A stretch of 64,000 nucleotides of DNA from Antilocapra americana (GCA_007570785.1 ML664662.1:1-64000), one strand, 5' to 3'. Shown: positions 1-11,659, counted from the first letter of the stretch. Made by a program: numbers and translations. The notes: generated by a model not told the origin, from the sequence alone.

Positions 1-603
1 GGGGGGGGGGGTTGCTCCACAATCACCACAGATGGTGACTGCAGCCATGAAATTAAAAGACACTTCCTCCTTGGAAGGAAAGTTATGACCATCCTAGACA
101 TCATATTGAAAAGCAGAGACATTACTTTGCCAACAGAGGTCCATCTAGTCAAGACTATGGTTTTTCCAGTAGTCATGTATGGATGTGAGAGTTGGACTAT
201 AAAGAAAGCTGAGCACCAAAGAATTGATGCTTTTGAACTGTGGTGTTTGAGAAGACTCTTGAGAGTCCCTTGGACTGCAAGGAGATCCAACCAGTCCATC
301 CTAAAGGCGATCAGTCCTAGGTGTGCATTGCAAGGACTGATGTTGAAGCTGAAACTCCAATAATTTGTCCACATGATGCAAAAAGCTGACTCATTTGAAA
401 AGACTCTGATGCTGGGAAAGATTGAGGGCAGGAGGAGAAGGGGATGACAGAGAATGAGATGATTGGATGGCATCACCACCTCAGTGGACATGAGTTTGGG
501 TGGGCTCTGGGAGGTGATATTGGACAGGGAGGCCTGGCATGCTGTAGCTCATGGGGTCGCAAGGAGTAAGACATGACTGAGCAACTGAACTGAAGTGAAC
601 TGA
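1..603 (+). mobile_element. BovB LINE, 3' part, cut by window start
   Basis: Matches the end of the BovB ORF and its 3' tail, including the characteristic end gactgagcaactgaactga. A frame at 85-363 keeps the BovB C-terminal protein motif CESWTIKKAEHQR and then stops. The initial run of G corresponds to the G-rich stretch normally found just before ctccaaaatcac in BovB, here expanded to 11 G. Confidence 0.9.
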
Positions 604-714
604 AAAACAATACTATCTTTTTCTTATTAAATTCATGGAAAGTTTGATATTACTAAATATTAAATGGGTTATAGCTACAGATTTTAGAGGTTTTCTTATA
701 GATCCATTATAGGG

Positions 715-905
715 CAGCATGGGAAGAGTTTGAGTCAGACATTCCAGTCTGTCCTCTGTGATGTGACCTTAAGTTCCATAAATGTCAGCTTTCCTAGATG
801 TCAAGTGAGGGTAGTAATACTGTCCTCAAAGAGCTGGTTCAGAGAGTAAGGATGATGAAAACTTTGAAGCACCTCAGCTTTGCTTAGCACATTGTAGGTA
901 GGCCA
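715..905 (+). repeat. MIR-like SINE relic
   Basis: Diverged MIR core in sense orientation: a 'gtgacctta' segment, a 'tcctagatgtcaagtgagggtagtaat' type segment, and a tail with 'agcacattgtaggt'. Identification is by pattern, without alignment. Confidence 0.5.
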
Positions 906-1122
906 TAATTTGCCTGTCCTCCACTGTGATTCACCCTAGATTCATTCTGAAGTTATCTTCATCTTTCCCACTTGAGTCTACCATTTCCATTTGTTTATTT
1001 TAATTATTTCATCTTCCTCTTTCTTTAAAAAGATAAAATTATAATAAAGTTAGTTTTTTAAGCTCTGATAAGACATGAAATTTTTTTCTTTTAATGTGTG
1101 CATTAGTTGCTTTTTCTTTAAC

Positions 1123-1316
1123 GTGTGTGTGTCCAGCTCTTTGCAACCCCATAGACAGTAGCCTGCCAGGCTCATCTGTCCATGGAAATCTCTAGGCAAG
1201 AATCCTGGAGTGGGTTGCCACTCCCGTCTCCAGGGGATATTCCTGACCCAGGGATCGAACCTGGGTCTCCTGCATTGCTGGCAGATTCTTTACCATCTGA
1301 GCTGGTAGGGAACCCC
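1123..1316 (-). mobile_element. Bov-tA SINE
   Basis: Reverse orientation copy running from the Bov-A end (gtccagctctttgcaacccc) to the tRNA-derived head (gagctggtagggaacccc). Open frames across it on both strands are repeat-derived. Confidence 0.9.
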
Positions 1317-2018
1317 TTTCCTCTAATACTATTACAAAAAATTTCCAAAAAAAATTTAAAATAAAATAATCAAGCATGCTAATGGAAGTTATTATTGTTC
1401 TACAGACTCTCTGCCCCTAGAATGGCTAATAAGATAGCTTTCCACTCAAGTCTGTGGTGTTTATTAAAGCCTGCTGGTTTATTAACCTTTTATCTTCTGG
1501 CTTACTGTATATTGACTACATCTGGCTAGTTCACCAATTGAAATCCTTCTTTAGTGTATATTTCTATCACTTATATTTACTTTGAGAGTATTTTCAGGTT
1601 TATTTTTTTCTTAAACTTACTCTGTGTTATTAAGTGAAATCATCAAGTGTGTTTACCTTTCCCATTTAGATTTTACATGGTGGCTACTTTCTGTTGGAGT
1701 TTTGTCTTAAGATAATCAAAGCATTACTAATATCTTTTAAAACTTTTTTTCTCTTAATATACTATTAATGCTTCAGCACAGAGCACTTAATAACAGTTTT
1801 ATCAATTTACATGAAAAACTGGAAATTTATTAGGAGATCCTATTAACTAGTTATTCAAATTAAGCCAAGAATAACTAAAGGGATAAAATTACAATAAAGT
1901 AATATTTAGGCCTTCTTTTAAATTGAATTTGACAATGATTAGTGTAGCCTTCCACAAAATCCAATATTTTAAAACCAGTCTCATCCAAAGGACAGAGTGG
2001 TATGGTGACGTGGACCTT
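1317..2018. other. AT-rich intron, nothing recognised
   Basis: No repeat family, exon-like frame or RNA gene was recognised in this stretch of presumed CASK intron 2. Confidence 0.6.
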
Positions 2019-3370
2019 GTTGCTTTTGTTCAGTCACTCAGTCATGTCCAACTCTTTGCAACCCCGTGGACTGCAGCACACCAGGCTCCTGCATCCTCCA
2101 CTATCTCCCAGAGTTTGTTCATATTCATGTCCATCGAGTGGGTGGTGCTATGTAACCATCTCATCCTCTGTCACTCCCTTCTCCTGCCCTCAGGCTTTCT
2201 CAGCATCAGGATCTTTTCCAATGAGTCAGCTTTTCACATCAGGTGTCCAAAGTATTGCAACTTCAGCTTTAGCATCAGTCCTTCCAATGAATATTCAGGA
2301 CTGATTTCCTTTAGGATTGACTGGTTTGATCTCCTTGCCATCCAAGGGACTCTCAGGAGTCTTCTCCAACACCACAGTTCAAACACATCAATTCTTCGGC
2401 ACTCAGCTTTCTTTATAGTCCAACTCTCACATCTCTAAATGACTACTGGAAAGAGCATAGCTTTGACAATACTGTCCTTTATCCGCAAAGTGGTATCTCT
2501 GCTTTTTAATATGGTGTCTAGGTTTATCATAGCTTTCTTTCCAAGACGGAAGCATCTTTTAATTTCATGGCTGCAGTCACCATCTGCAGTGGTTTTGGAG
2601 CCCAAGAAAATAATATCTGTTACTGCTTCCACTTTTTCCTCTTCTCTATGTGCTGTGCAATGATGGAACTGAATGCCATGATCTTAATTTTTTGAATGTC
2701 AAGTTTTAAGCCAGCTTTTTCACTCTCCTTCTTCACCCTCATCAAGAGGCCCTTTAGTTACTCTTCATTTTCTATCATTAAAGTGGTATCATCTGCATAT
2801 CTGAGGTTGTTGATATTTCTCCCTGCAATCTTGATTCCAGCTTGTGATTCATCCAGCCCAACATTTCACCTGATGTGCTCTGCATAAAAGTTAAATAAGC
2901 AGGGTGACAATATATAGCCTTGTAGTATTCCTTTCCCAGTTTGGAATCAGTCCGTTGTTCCATGTCCAGTTGTAACTGTTGCTTGTTGACCTGCATAAAG
3001 GTTTCTCAGGAGATGGGTGAGGTTGTCTGGTATTCCTATCTCTTTTAAGAATTTTCCACAGTTTGTTGTGATCCATACAGTCAAAGCTTTAGCATAGTCA
3101 ATGAAGCAGAAGTAGATGTTTTTCTGGAATTCTCTTGGCTTTCTCTGTGATCCAACCAATTTGTTGTCAATTTGATCTCTGGTTCCTTTGCCTTTTCTTA
3201 ACCCAGCTTGTACATCTGGAAGTTCTCAGTTCACATACTGCTGAAGCCTAGCTTGAAGCATTTTGAACATTATCTTACTAACATGTGAAATGAGTGCAAT
3301 TGTGTAGTAGTTTGAACATTCTTTGCCATTGCCCTTCTTTGTGATTGGAGTGAAAACTGACCTTTTCCTT
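2019..3370 (-). mobile_element. BovB LINE, 5'-truncated, RT region to 3' end
   Basis: Antisense BovB from its 3' end (gttcagtcactcagtcatg) up to the reverse-transcriptase region. Short frames on the minus strand (2435-2632, 2778-2996, 2947-3159) carry BovB protein motifs such as the FIDYAKA segment, but stops and frameshifts separate them. It is therefore a dead copy. The 5' limit near 3370 is approximate. Confidence 0.9.
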
Positions 3371-3570
3371 GGATGATATATTAATGAAAATGCTCCATCA
3401 GGTTCACTGGCATAGTTTCATTTCCTCCCTATTTTACTGGTCAGAGAAGCCCTGCAGCCCACCTAAAGATTGAAAGAGAGGGGGCAAGATCTCACCTCTG
3501 AATGGGAGAGATGACGACTAATTTCTGGCTGTCTTTAATCTGCCACACTGAGTAATTTTTAAACTTGAAA

Positions 3571-3691
3571 GTGAAAGTTACTCAGTCACGTCTGAGTCTT
3601 TGTGACACCCTGGACTGTAGCCCGCCAGGCTCCTCTGTACATGGAATACTCCAGGCAAGAATACTGGAGGGGGTTGTCCTTCCCTTCTCCA
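3571..3691 (-). mobile_element. Bov-A type SINE fragment
   Basis: Only the Bov-A monomer is present (gtgaaagttactcagtcacg to ccttcccttctcca). The tRNA-derived head is missing. Confidence 0.85.
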
Positions 3692-4544
3692 ATTTTATTT
3701 GTTAAACTTAGTTGCCTTCATTGTTGAGTGAGGTTGTAATAGCTGGTAGCTACTTCATTCTAAAGTAGTACTAAAATTCTGCCAAAGAATCAAATGTCCA
3801 CATCAAATACCAATTCAGGATGCATATGACAGCAGTGCATAATTTGTCACTGTAAACAGGAGACCAAAATAAGTACATATTGTGTTCTACAGTTAAGAGA
3901 CTATTTAAAAATCTAGTCTGGCACTGTTTATTATAACTGAATTTAAATATTTTTGGTAATCAAAAGATAGGGAAATTATTTTAGGCAGGCTTTTTTGTAA
4001 TATGGTTTGGCAGTCTTCTCAGAAGATTAATAATGAAACAGGTATTGATTACCTTTTGAATTATGAAGGGTTTTTCATTCTTGGTAAGAATTTTAGGTCT
4101 GTAAAACAATTTGGAAGAACAAATCTTCTGTCAACCAGTTGTGTCGTGGCTACCAGAAAGCTCAAGAGTCCTGAACATGTCATAAAATTCTCATGTGGGG
4201 AGGTGTCCTTAGAGGTGAATGCAGATCTAGTTTATTTCATTAGAATAGGCAGGTGTATATAAAGTAAAAACTTCAGGAAGTAAAACATGGTTGCTACTCT
4301 TGGTTTTATAAAACATTTTTATAAATGTTTGATTCTAAAATAATGCTAAAACATGATTCTAAAATAGATGTCTCTCTTTTCTTTGACTCTATACATGACC
4401 CATTTAATTTCCATAATTCCAGACAATCATTTCTTCCACAGAAAGAATTTCTTGGATATGTACAGGGAATATTTTATCACTTTAGATAATCTGGTCATTT
4501 CAAAGGCCTCTTAGAGCCTAGTCAGAATGGTTTTGCCTTTTTTT
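3692..4544. other. Intron, nothing recognised
   Basis: AT-rich unique-looking sequence. An 86-codon frame at 4002-4262 has no recognisable domain and no splice-site context, and is taken as chance. Confidence 0.55.
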
Positions 4545-5260
4545 TCCCTCTGAGTGGAGGTGGTATATCAGTCAAGGTCCAGTCAGGAGACAGAAACAAA
4601 ACAGTAATTTGAACAGGCAAAGTTTAATATGAAAAAGTTATTACCAGGAGACGTGAATAGTGGGGAATTAGCTAGTCAGAACTAGACAACTCTGAAAAAT
4701 ACAAGAATAGCAGACAGAGAGCAGCCACAAACCCAGGAGCTGAAACAGAACACTCCAAGATGGCTAGCCTCCCTCCTGGTGTGGCTGAGATCCAAACCTT
4801 GTAGGAGAGGGCAACCCAACCCTGGGTCAACAGATACAAAGAAGTTCACTGAGACACTGTGGTGGTGGGACTTGGAAGTTTGCCCTCCGAAGTCCAAGGG
4901 AAGCCATCCTTAGTTGAGGACATGTCTCACCTTTGAACTTTCAGCTGGCTGCCAGAGAGTGTGCTGGAGGAAGCTCTGCTGCCTTGTTGTGTGCCCGTAG
5001 ATAGGTGCTGCCTGCTGCTGGGCAATGGGCACTGCAAATACACTTTACCTATTGCAGGACCCTGACCGAACAACAACAACAACAAAATTGGAACCAAGGG
5101 AGCAAACGTCTTTCTCCTCCAATGCCCTTTACTGACAAAACTTAATTTTGTGCCAGCTGGAAAGATACTTAAGAGTCCAGCTTCAACAGTGCAGGGCAGG
5201 CAGTGAAGGGTGATTTGGAACTGAAAGATAGTAGATGGCATGGGGATGGAGTGTATGACA
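4545..5260. repeat. Old interspersed repeat, family undetermined
   Basis: Opens with tatcagtcaaggtccagtca and contains gtttaatatgaaaaagttatt, phrases of an old mammalian dispersed repeat. I cannot name the family with confidence. It contains a short (AAC)n run at about 5081-5096. Confidence 0.4.
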
Positions 5261-5569
5261 GTGGTGAGCTATTTTATCAAGCATCCCTATCTGTAATACT
5301 TGGCAGTGCTTTGTTTGCTTGTCTTTTTCCCCTATTACTTATTCCCTGAAATGCTGAGTAACTAAATATTGTTTCTTTCAAAGTAGAATTTTTAGTGTTG
5401 ATTTTTATCACTTCTACACAATTAAAGTTTAAAAGTCAAATTCTTCCTGAAAAATCATCCATTTAAATAGAATAGATCCACAGTTTGATTTAGAGTATTG
5501 GATTAGTCCACGTTGGGTATTTGTTCCTGTGATATTAGGGTTTCACATATGTTACCTAAATGTAGATGG
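5261..5569. other. Intron, nothing recognised
   Basis: Short stretch with no recognised element up to the start of the duplicated segment. Confidence 0.5.
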
Positions 5570-5676
5570 TGTATTTTAGGAAGACCAGTAAAGTAGCATA
5601 GTAGAGGCTGGATAAGGAGGGAGAACCAGCTAGGAAGTTGTAGTGGTCCACATAAGAGACAAGTGCCTGAATCCAA
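5570..5676 (+). repeat. 107-bp direct duplication, copy 1 (likely inserted)
   Basis: Nearly identical to 7463-7569, with one mismatch seen (tagtgg versus tagtag). The flanks differ on both sides. Copy 2 continues into a longer old repeat on both sides and this copy does not, so this one is inferred to be the inserted copy. Confidence 0.9.
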
Positions 5677-5688
5677 ATAAATTCAAAT

Positions 5689-5718
5689 AAAACTTATTTG
5701 AATGTTCAAATAAGTTTT
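5689..5718. repeat. Perfect inverted repeat, 14-bp arms, 2-bp spacer
   Basis: Arms aaaacttatttgaa (5689-5702) and ttcaaataagtttt (5705-5718) around tg. It lies 12 bp after the duplicated segment. A related direct copy, attcaaataa, sits just upstream at 5681-5690. Confidence 0.9.
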
Positions 5719-6430
5719 GCTGGAACCATTATCACTCTGTATGTTAAAGTAAAAGCAGCGTGTTTCTATGAAAATAAAACTTTAAAGAATAGGTATAAGG
5801 ATGGCGGTGTGATCAGGTGAATCTCTTCAGTACCGTGCATGATATAAATGCTAACAGATATACTGTGGAGCAGTGCCACCAGCTGTCTCATTAAGGCTAA
5901 TTTATCATTTTTAATAACATAATTTATAATAATGTTACTATAATCATTTTTAATAACAACATGAATCTTACACCTGTCCCTCTCTTTTCCATTCCTGCTT
6001 ACCAATACCTGAATCAGGCCCTAATCTTCTTATTGCCCAACTACTGCAGGAATCTTACAGCATACTCTCCAGTCCCACCCCACCTAATTTATTCTGCTAA
6101 CTACTACCATTTTTATCTTCCTTAATTACAACTTTCATCATTTTTCCCAATCTTGGGGAACATATACTTATTAGTGATTCTCCCTGTTTTCCTATTGTTT
6201 TAGGATTGACTTAAAATTCTGGTGTTTGATTTTTCTGATGTTCGGTATCTAGACCCCCATTACGAGACCAGTCTTATTTCAACTCTTACTTCCCAATGTA
6301 AATCCTTTGTTAGATTTATTTAACAGACTTTTATTAATTTCTTACTGTATATCAGATAGTGAGAAAAACATACCCACCCGAAAGGAAGTCAAAGTGCTGT
6401 CAGGGAGGCATGCATATAAACTGATTATCA
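5719..6430. other. Intron, nothing recognised
   Basis: AT-rich sequence without recognised repeats or exons. Confidence 0.5.
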
Positions 6431-6434
6431 TTAG

Positions 6435-7120
6435 AGGTGTGCAAGGTGGAATGATGCTCCCCCACAGCCCAAAGATGTTAATAACTGAATCCAGAACTTG
6501 TAAATATGTTACCGTACATTCAAAAAGGGATCTTGCAGATGTTTTGAAATTAAAAATTTTAGGATGGGGAGATTATCCTGGATCATACAGGTGAAAGTCG
6601 CTCAGTCGTGTCCGACTCTTTGCAACCCCATGGCCTATACAGTCCATGAAATTCTCCAGGCCAGAATACTGGAGTGGGTAGCCTTTCCCTTCTCCAAGGG
6701 ATCTTCCCAACCCAGGAATCAAACTGGGGTCTTTTGCATTGCAGGTGAATTCTTTACCAACTGAATTATCAGGGAAGCCTGGATCATACAGTTGGGCTCA
6801 TTATAATCACAGGGATATTTATAAGTGAGAAGAAGACAGAGACTTGGCTATAGGAAGAGGCAATTGGACAAAGCAAGCAGAAATTGGGGTGATATGCCAC
6901 GAGCCAAGAATTGTCAGCAGCCTTTAGTCACTGTAAGAGACATGGACCTGAGTCTTCACTTAAGCCTCCAGAGGAACCAGCCCTGCCAGCAACTTGATAT
7001 TGGCCCTGTAAGACGCACTGCAGTTCTGACATCCAGAACTATGTGAGAACAACTTGATGTTGTTTTGAGCCACAAGGTTTGAAGTAGTTTCATGCAGCCA
7101 CCATAGTAAACTAACACACA
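6435..7120 (+). mobile_element. MLT1-like solo LTR (ERVL-MaLR relic), interrupted
   Basis: Carries the MLT1 order of landmarks: gggatcttgcagatg, ccagaggaaccagccctgcc, cttgatattggccctg, catccagaactatgtgagaa, gagccacaagg and agtaaactaacacac. It is non-coding and split by a Bov-tA at about 6591-6777. Family assignment is from memory of the consensus. Confidence 0.7.
6591..6777 (-). mobile_element. Bov-tA SINE with target-site duplication
   Basis: Full Bov-tA in reverse orientation inserted into the MLT1-like LTR. The 14-bp duplication cctggatcatacag flanks it at 6577-6590 and 6778-6791; the first three bases may overlap the SINE end. Confidence 0.93.
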
Positions 7121-7462
7121 GCAGAACAGATGTAAAAAGATAAGCATTCCCTGTTGAACAGAGGGCATATGACATTCGATTGTGACAAGGTAAGGAATTC
7201 ATACACGGACTTGGTGGTGGTGGGCCATGAAAAGTAGGGGGAAAATATGCATGAAGATGTGGAACAGTGAATTATTAGCAAGGCATGTTTAGGAAAGTGC
7301 AAGTAGTTTGGTTTTCTCAGAGTTGAAAGGGAGGGAAGTGTGAGAGATACACCAGTTAGGTTTTGAATGTCTTGTGAGCAGTGCTAAGAAGTTTGAACTG
7401 TGTTCTCTAGACACTGGGGTGCCATTGGTATATTTTAAGTCGGAGAGTCATACAGTCAGCTT

Positions 7463-7569
7463 TGTATTTTAGGAAGACCAGTAAAGTAGCATAGTAGAGG
7501 CTGGATAAGGAGGGAGAACCAGCTAGGAAGTTGTAGTAGTCCACATAAGAGACAAGTGCCTGAATCCAA
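7463..7569 (+). repeat. 107-bp direct duplication, copy 2 (likely source)
   Basis: Partner of 5570-5676, offset by 1893 bp, in the same orientation. Sequence on both sides continues the old dispersed repeat, supporting this as the source copy. Confidence 0.9.
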
Positions 7570-8287
7570 GCTTTGGCAATAGTCCCTGATAGAGAAGAGG
7601 GGCTAAATTGAAGAATATTCAGGAGATTCAATCAGTGGAACTTGATATTGGGTTTAAGTTCAAGGAAAATTCTAACAAACACCCACATTTTTGGTTCATG
7701 CAACCGAATGGATAACAGTGCTATTTATTTTATAAAAACAGAAATACTATCAAATGGCAAGTGGATCAGGGAGAATAAATGAGTTTTGAACATGTTGAAT
7801 CTGAGGAACACTTGAAATATAAATGTTGATGATGAGTAGGCACTTAGAAATTTTACTCTAAAACGTATGACCAATGTCAGAGCAACAGAGGAAAGATTTT
7901 AGCATCATCAGGTAGGTAACAGATGGAATCCTAGAAATAGAAACGATTGCTTAAAGACAAGACATTGAAGGATCACAGTGGAAATAAAACACAGTCAAGG
8001 TTAAGATCCTGAGGAACACTTACCTTTTAAGAAGGGATGGGTCAAGAGAAAGGAACCAGAAAGAGGAGAGAGAAATAGGAATATTATCATGTGTCACAGA
8101 GGATGCTGTCACAGAAGCTGAGAGATTTTCTATGGTTTCACATGCTACAAAGAGACCAAATGAGAGAATAACTGCAATGTCCATGGAATTTGGCAACATA
8201 GAAATCAGTGGGAACCTTGACCAAAGCAGTTTCAGTGTTGTGGTGGGGATAGAGGCCAGATTGTAGCAGGTTGACGAAGGAATGTTA

Positions 8288-8778
8288 AAAATCAGAGACA
8301 TTACTTTGCCAGCAAAGATTCATTTAGTCAAAGTATGGTTTTTCTAGGAGTCAGGTATGGATGTGAGAGATGGACTATAAAGAAAGCTGATCACCGAAGA
8401 ATTGATGCTTTTGAACTGTGGTGATGGAGAAGACTCTTTTGAGAGTCCCTTGGACTGCAAGGAGATCCAACCAGTCCATCCTAAAGGAAATCAGTCCTGA
8501 ATATTCATTGGAAGAACTGATGTTGAAGCTCCCATACTTTGGCCACCTGATGCGAAGAACTGACTGATTGGAAAAGACCTTGATGCTGGAAAAGATTGAA
8601 GGCAGGAGGAGAAGGGGACAACAGGGGATGAAATGGTTGAATGGCATCACCGACTAGATGGACATGAGTTTCAGCATGCTCCGGGAGTTGGTGATGGACA
8701 GGGAAGCCTGGCTTACTGCAGTCCATGGAGTTGCAAAGAGTTAGACATGACTGAGCAACTGAACTGAACTGAACTGAG
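8288..8778 (+). mobile_element. BovB LINE, 3' fragment
   Basis: Begins at aatcagagacattactttgcc and ends in a multi-unit (aactg)n tail. It includes a frame-disrupted C-terminal ORF segment. It is inserted in the old repeat at 7380-9720. Confidence 0.9.
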
Positions 8779-8800
8779 GTAGGAATGGATAGTAGGGAAG

Positions 8801-8826
8801 TGTGTGTGTGTGTGTGTATGTATGTG
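8801..8826. repeat. (TG)n microsatellite
   Basis: Nine TG units followed by tatgtatg, directly at the Bov-A end of the next SINE. Confidence 0.9.
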
Positions 8827-8827
8827 T

Positions 8828-9024
8828 GAGAGCTACTCAGTTGTGCTGACTCTGTGATCCCATGGACTGTAGCCTGACAGGCTCCTCTGTCCATGGGATT
8901 CTCCAGGCAAAAAGACTAAAGTGGGTTGCCATTTCCTTCTCCAGGGGATCTTCCCAATCCAGGGATCAAACCTGGGTCTGCTGCATTGCAGGCGGATTCT
9001 TTACTGTCTGAGCCACCAGGGAAG
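8828..9024 (-). mobile_element. Bov-tA SINE
   Basis: Reverse copy from agctactcagttgtgctgac to gagccaccagggaag. Confidence 0.9.
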
Positions 9025-9720
9025 TATGGAAGTAGAGAAAGTAAATACAGAATAGTGTTCAAGAGACTAGACTGAGCAGAAGAGACAGTGGTAGGTAGAG
9101 GGCCCTGTGGAATAAGAGTAGAGTTTAAGATGGGAGGGATTTCAGCATCTTTTTATGCTAGGGGGCAATGAGCTAATAGAAAGCAAAAGGATATACTGGT
9201 GGAGAGCGAGATCTTTGATAAACATGTTGGAAATTGGGTCTAAGGCATAGATGGGAAGTGGGCCCCTCTTCTCACTGAGACAACAGGAAGACTGGGCACA
9301 GATAGAGTTGGGTCTTCAGGCAGAAGGAGAAAGCAGAGGACATTAAAGCCCTCAGCTGATAAACCTGATTTGTGTGTGTGTGTGTGAAAAAGAAAGTAGA
9401 GCCACCCACTGAGAGTAATTGGGTAATAGAGAGTAGAGAGATAAGAGAGTTTGTAACTGCACTTCAGAGGAATGGAAAGGAGATATGAGGAGAAATTGCT
9501 AGTTTGCCTAAGGGGCTGAGCTGTGCCTGGATGTGAGGAGTTTGTAGCAGTGCTTATCAACATGCTGATAAGTCCCTCAGCAGCAGTAATTAGCCTAAAA
9601 TTTAGCAGATGAGAACTGTATGGGTGGATTGCACCGTAGTGGGAGGTATTATACACTGCAAACATGATGGATGAAGGAACCAAGAGAGCTGAAAGTAATG
9701 GCAAGAAGAAACACCGTAGA

Positions 9721-10064
9721 ACTGGATGAGGAAGGAAGATTTCAGAGGTACAATGAAAATATTCTAGTTGGTCAGTCTAGTTACCAATAGCTGTGGTGAC
9801 TACTGTTATAGGGGAATTCTAGTGCCCTGAGTAAGTACAAGGAAGACTTAGGTTCAGATTTGACATTTTGAAAGTTACCTGACTTTTAAGCAATCTTAAA
9901 TTTTTATACATGTAAATGTTCAACAAATGCTTGAACGTAAGTAATATGTCAAGAAATGGAATGTGTAATATGACACTGTCAGTGATGTCACTCAAAGAAA
10001 CAGAATCAAAAATGCATTTTCATGTACAGCTTAATAGGCAACTCTGATGAGAACATTTTGCTTG
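9721..10064. other. Intron, nothing recognised
   Basis: No element or exon recognised. Confidence 0.5.
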
Positions 10065-10480
10065 ACTGCACTGGTGTTGTAGGAACTATTGCTACATAGC
10101 AAATTTCCCCAAAATCTAGTGGCATAATATGTTACTATGTTCACAGATTCTGGGAGACATAAATTTGGACAGGACACAGCAGGAATAGAGTTTGTATGTT
10201 CACGTGTCTGAGGCATGATCTTCGAAGACTAGGGAATATAGTCATCTGCAAGTTCACTCACTCATATATCTGGCAGTTGATGCTGGCTGTTGACTTAAAG
10301 ACCTTATTTGGGATGCTTGGCCACAGTTCACATGGCCCTTCCATGTTTAGAGGCTTTCTCAAAGCATGACAGCTGAGTTCTAAGGGTAAATGTTGAAATC
10401 AAAAGACATACAGAGAACTAAGTTGAAGTCACATCATTTTTAATGACCCAGACCAGGAGAACAGGAAATGCACCCTGTTT
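10065..10480. repeat. Old MER/MLT-like repeat, family uncertain
   Basis: Phrases such as ttgctacatagcaaatttcc, ctagtggcataata and actcactcatatatctggcag are typical of an old mammalian dispersed element. A related 3' half seems to lie at 42360-42770. Confidence 0.45.
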
Positions 10481-10542
10481 TGATGGAGAATGGCATGGTT
10501 CTAGATGAGCATGTGGTATTAGATATATTGCCATGGGGTATT

Positions 10543-11005
10543 TTTAGAATCACTTTGCCAACAAAGATCTGTCTAGTCAAACCTATGTTTTTCCAGTAGT
10601 CCTCTACAGATGTGAGATTTGGACCTTAAAGTAGGTTGAGCGCTGAAGAATTGATACTTTCAAATTGTGGTGCTGGAGAAGATTCTTGAGAGTCCCTTGG
10701 AAGGCGAGGAGATCAAACCAGTCAGTCCTTAAGGAAATTAACCCTGAATATTCATTGGAAGGACTGATGATGAAGCTGAAGCTCCAATACTTTGGCCACC
10801 TGATGTAAAGAGCTGACTCACTGGAAAAGATCATGGGCAAAAGGAGAAGAGGGCAGGGTGAAAGAGGGTGAGATGGTTAGATAGGTTCACCAACTCAATG
10901 GACATGAATTTGAGCACTCTCTGGGAGATGGCAAAGGACAGGGAAGCCTGGCTGCTGCAGTCCATGGAGTTGCACAGTTGGGCACAACTTAATGACTGAA
11001 CAAAA
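10543..11005 (+). mobile_element. BovB LINE, 3' fragment
   Basis: From actttgccaacaaagatctg to gggcacaacttaatgactgaac. It is more diverged than the other copies, with a short internal deletion. Confidence 0.88.
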
Positions 11006-11102
11006 GAGTCAATATTTTAAGGGATCTTTGTATCAGTGGTTATGAAGGATATTGCTTTCCAGTTTTCTCTTTAAAGTTTTTGCTGGCTTTTTTATCAGTA
11101 GA

Positions 11103-11330
11103 GTCATCTGCCCTGGTGGCTCAGGCAGTACAGAATCTGCCTGCAATGTGGGAAACCAGGGTTTGATCCCTCAGTTGGGAAGATACCCTGGAGGAGGGCA
11201 TGGCAACCCACTCCAGTATTCTTGCCTGGAAAATCCCATGGACAGAGGAGCCTGGTGGGCTACAGTCCCTGGGGTCATAAAGAGTCCGTCATGACTGAGT
11301 GACAAAGTGACATGTGACTGATAACACATG
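11103..11330 (+). mobile_element. Bov-tA SINE, sense to CASK, with TSD
   Basis: The tRNA-derived head (ccctggtggctcaggcagta) is followed by Bov-A. The 11-bp duplication ttatcagtaga is found at 11092-11102 and 11331-11341. It is one of the few copies in the sense orientation. Confidence 0.92.
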
Positions 11331-11409
11331 TTATCAGTAGAATCTAGTTATAACAATCTCAAACTCCTTTCTCCTCATTTTGAAAAGTTTGTGTTGAATT
11401 GGTTTTATT

Positions 11410-11659
11410 TTAGGGGGCAATTGCATTCCTTCTTCATTGTGGCACAGATTCTTCTTTGCAGGATGCAGACTTCTCTAGTGTTGCGTGAGACTAATAGTTG
11501 CTGCCTGCAGGCTCTCTAGTTGTGGCACACAGGCTTCAGAGTGCTCTGGCTTTGTTGCCCCAAGGCATTTGAGGTCTTAGTGCCCTGACCAAGGATTGAA
11601 CCTGCATCTGCTGCGTCGGAAGGCAGATTCTTAAACCCTGGACCACCATGGAAGTCCTA
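11410..11659 (-). mobile_element. CHR-type (cetartiodactyl) SINE
   Basis: Antisense copy with ttgccccaaggcatttgagg, gaccaaggattgaacctgc and the end ggaccaccatggaagtcc, which are hallmarks of the CHR SINE family. Confidence 0.82.

Larger units (their letters stand above)
7380..9720 (+). repeat. Old mammalian repeat (family uncertain), split by BovB and Bov-tA
   Basis: Diverged copy of a dispersed GA-rich repeat, with phrases such as gagagtcatacagtcagctttgtatttt, 'ggaacacttacctttt', agcagtttcagtgttgtggtgggg and ttaagatgggagggatttcagcat (abbreviated phrases). The same family appears at 28240-28650 and 59480-60440. A 154-codon minus-strand frame (9240-9704) lies inside it and has no protein similarity that I recognise. 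Confidence 0.5.

Noticed and set aside
1923..2438. 171-codon plus-strand open frame
   Set aside because: It is the antisense reading of a BovB 3' region; similar '[14 protein letters not shown]' frames recur at every minus-strand BovB copy.
6435..7120. Possible retroviral coding remnants
   Set aside because: Only a non-coding MLT1-like LTR is present; no gag, pol or env sequence was recognised.
9240..9704. 154-codon minus-strand open frame
   Set aside because: Lies within an old dispersed repeat, shows no recognisable domain and no splice context; length is explained by low stop density in GA-rich DNA.
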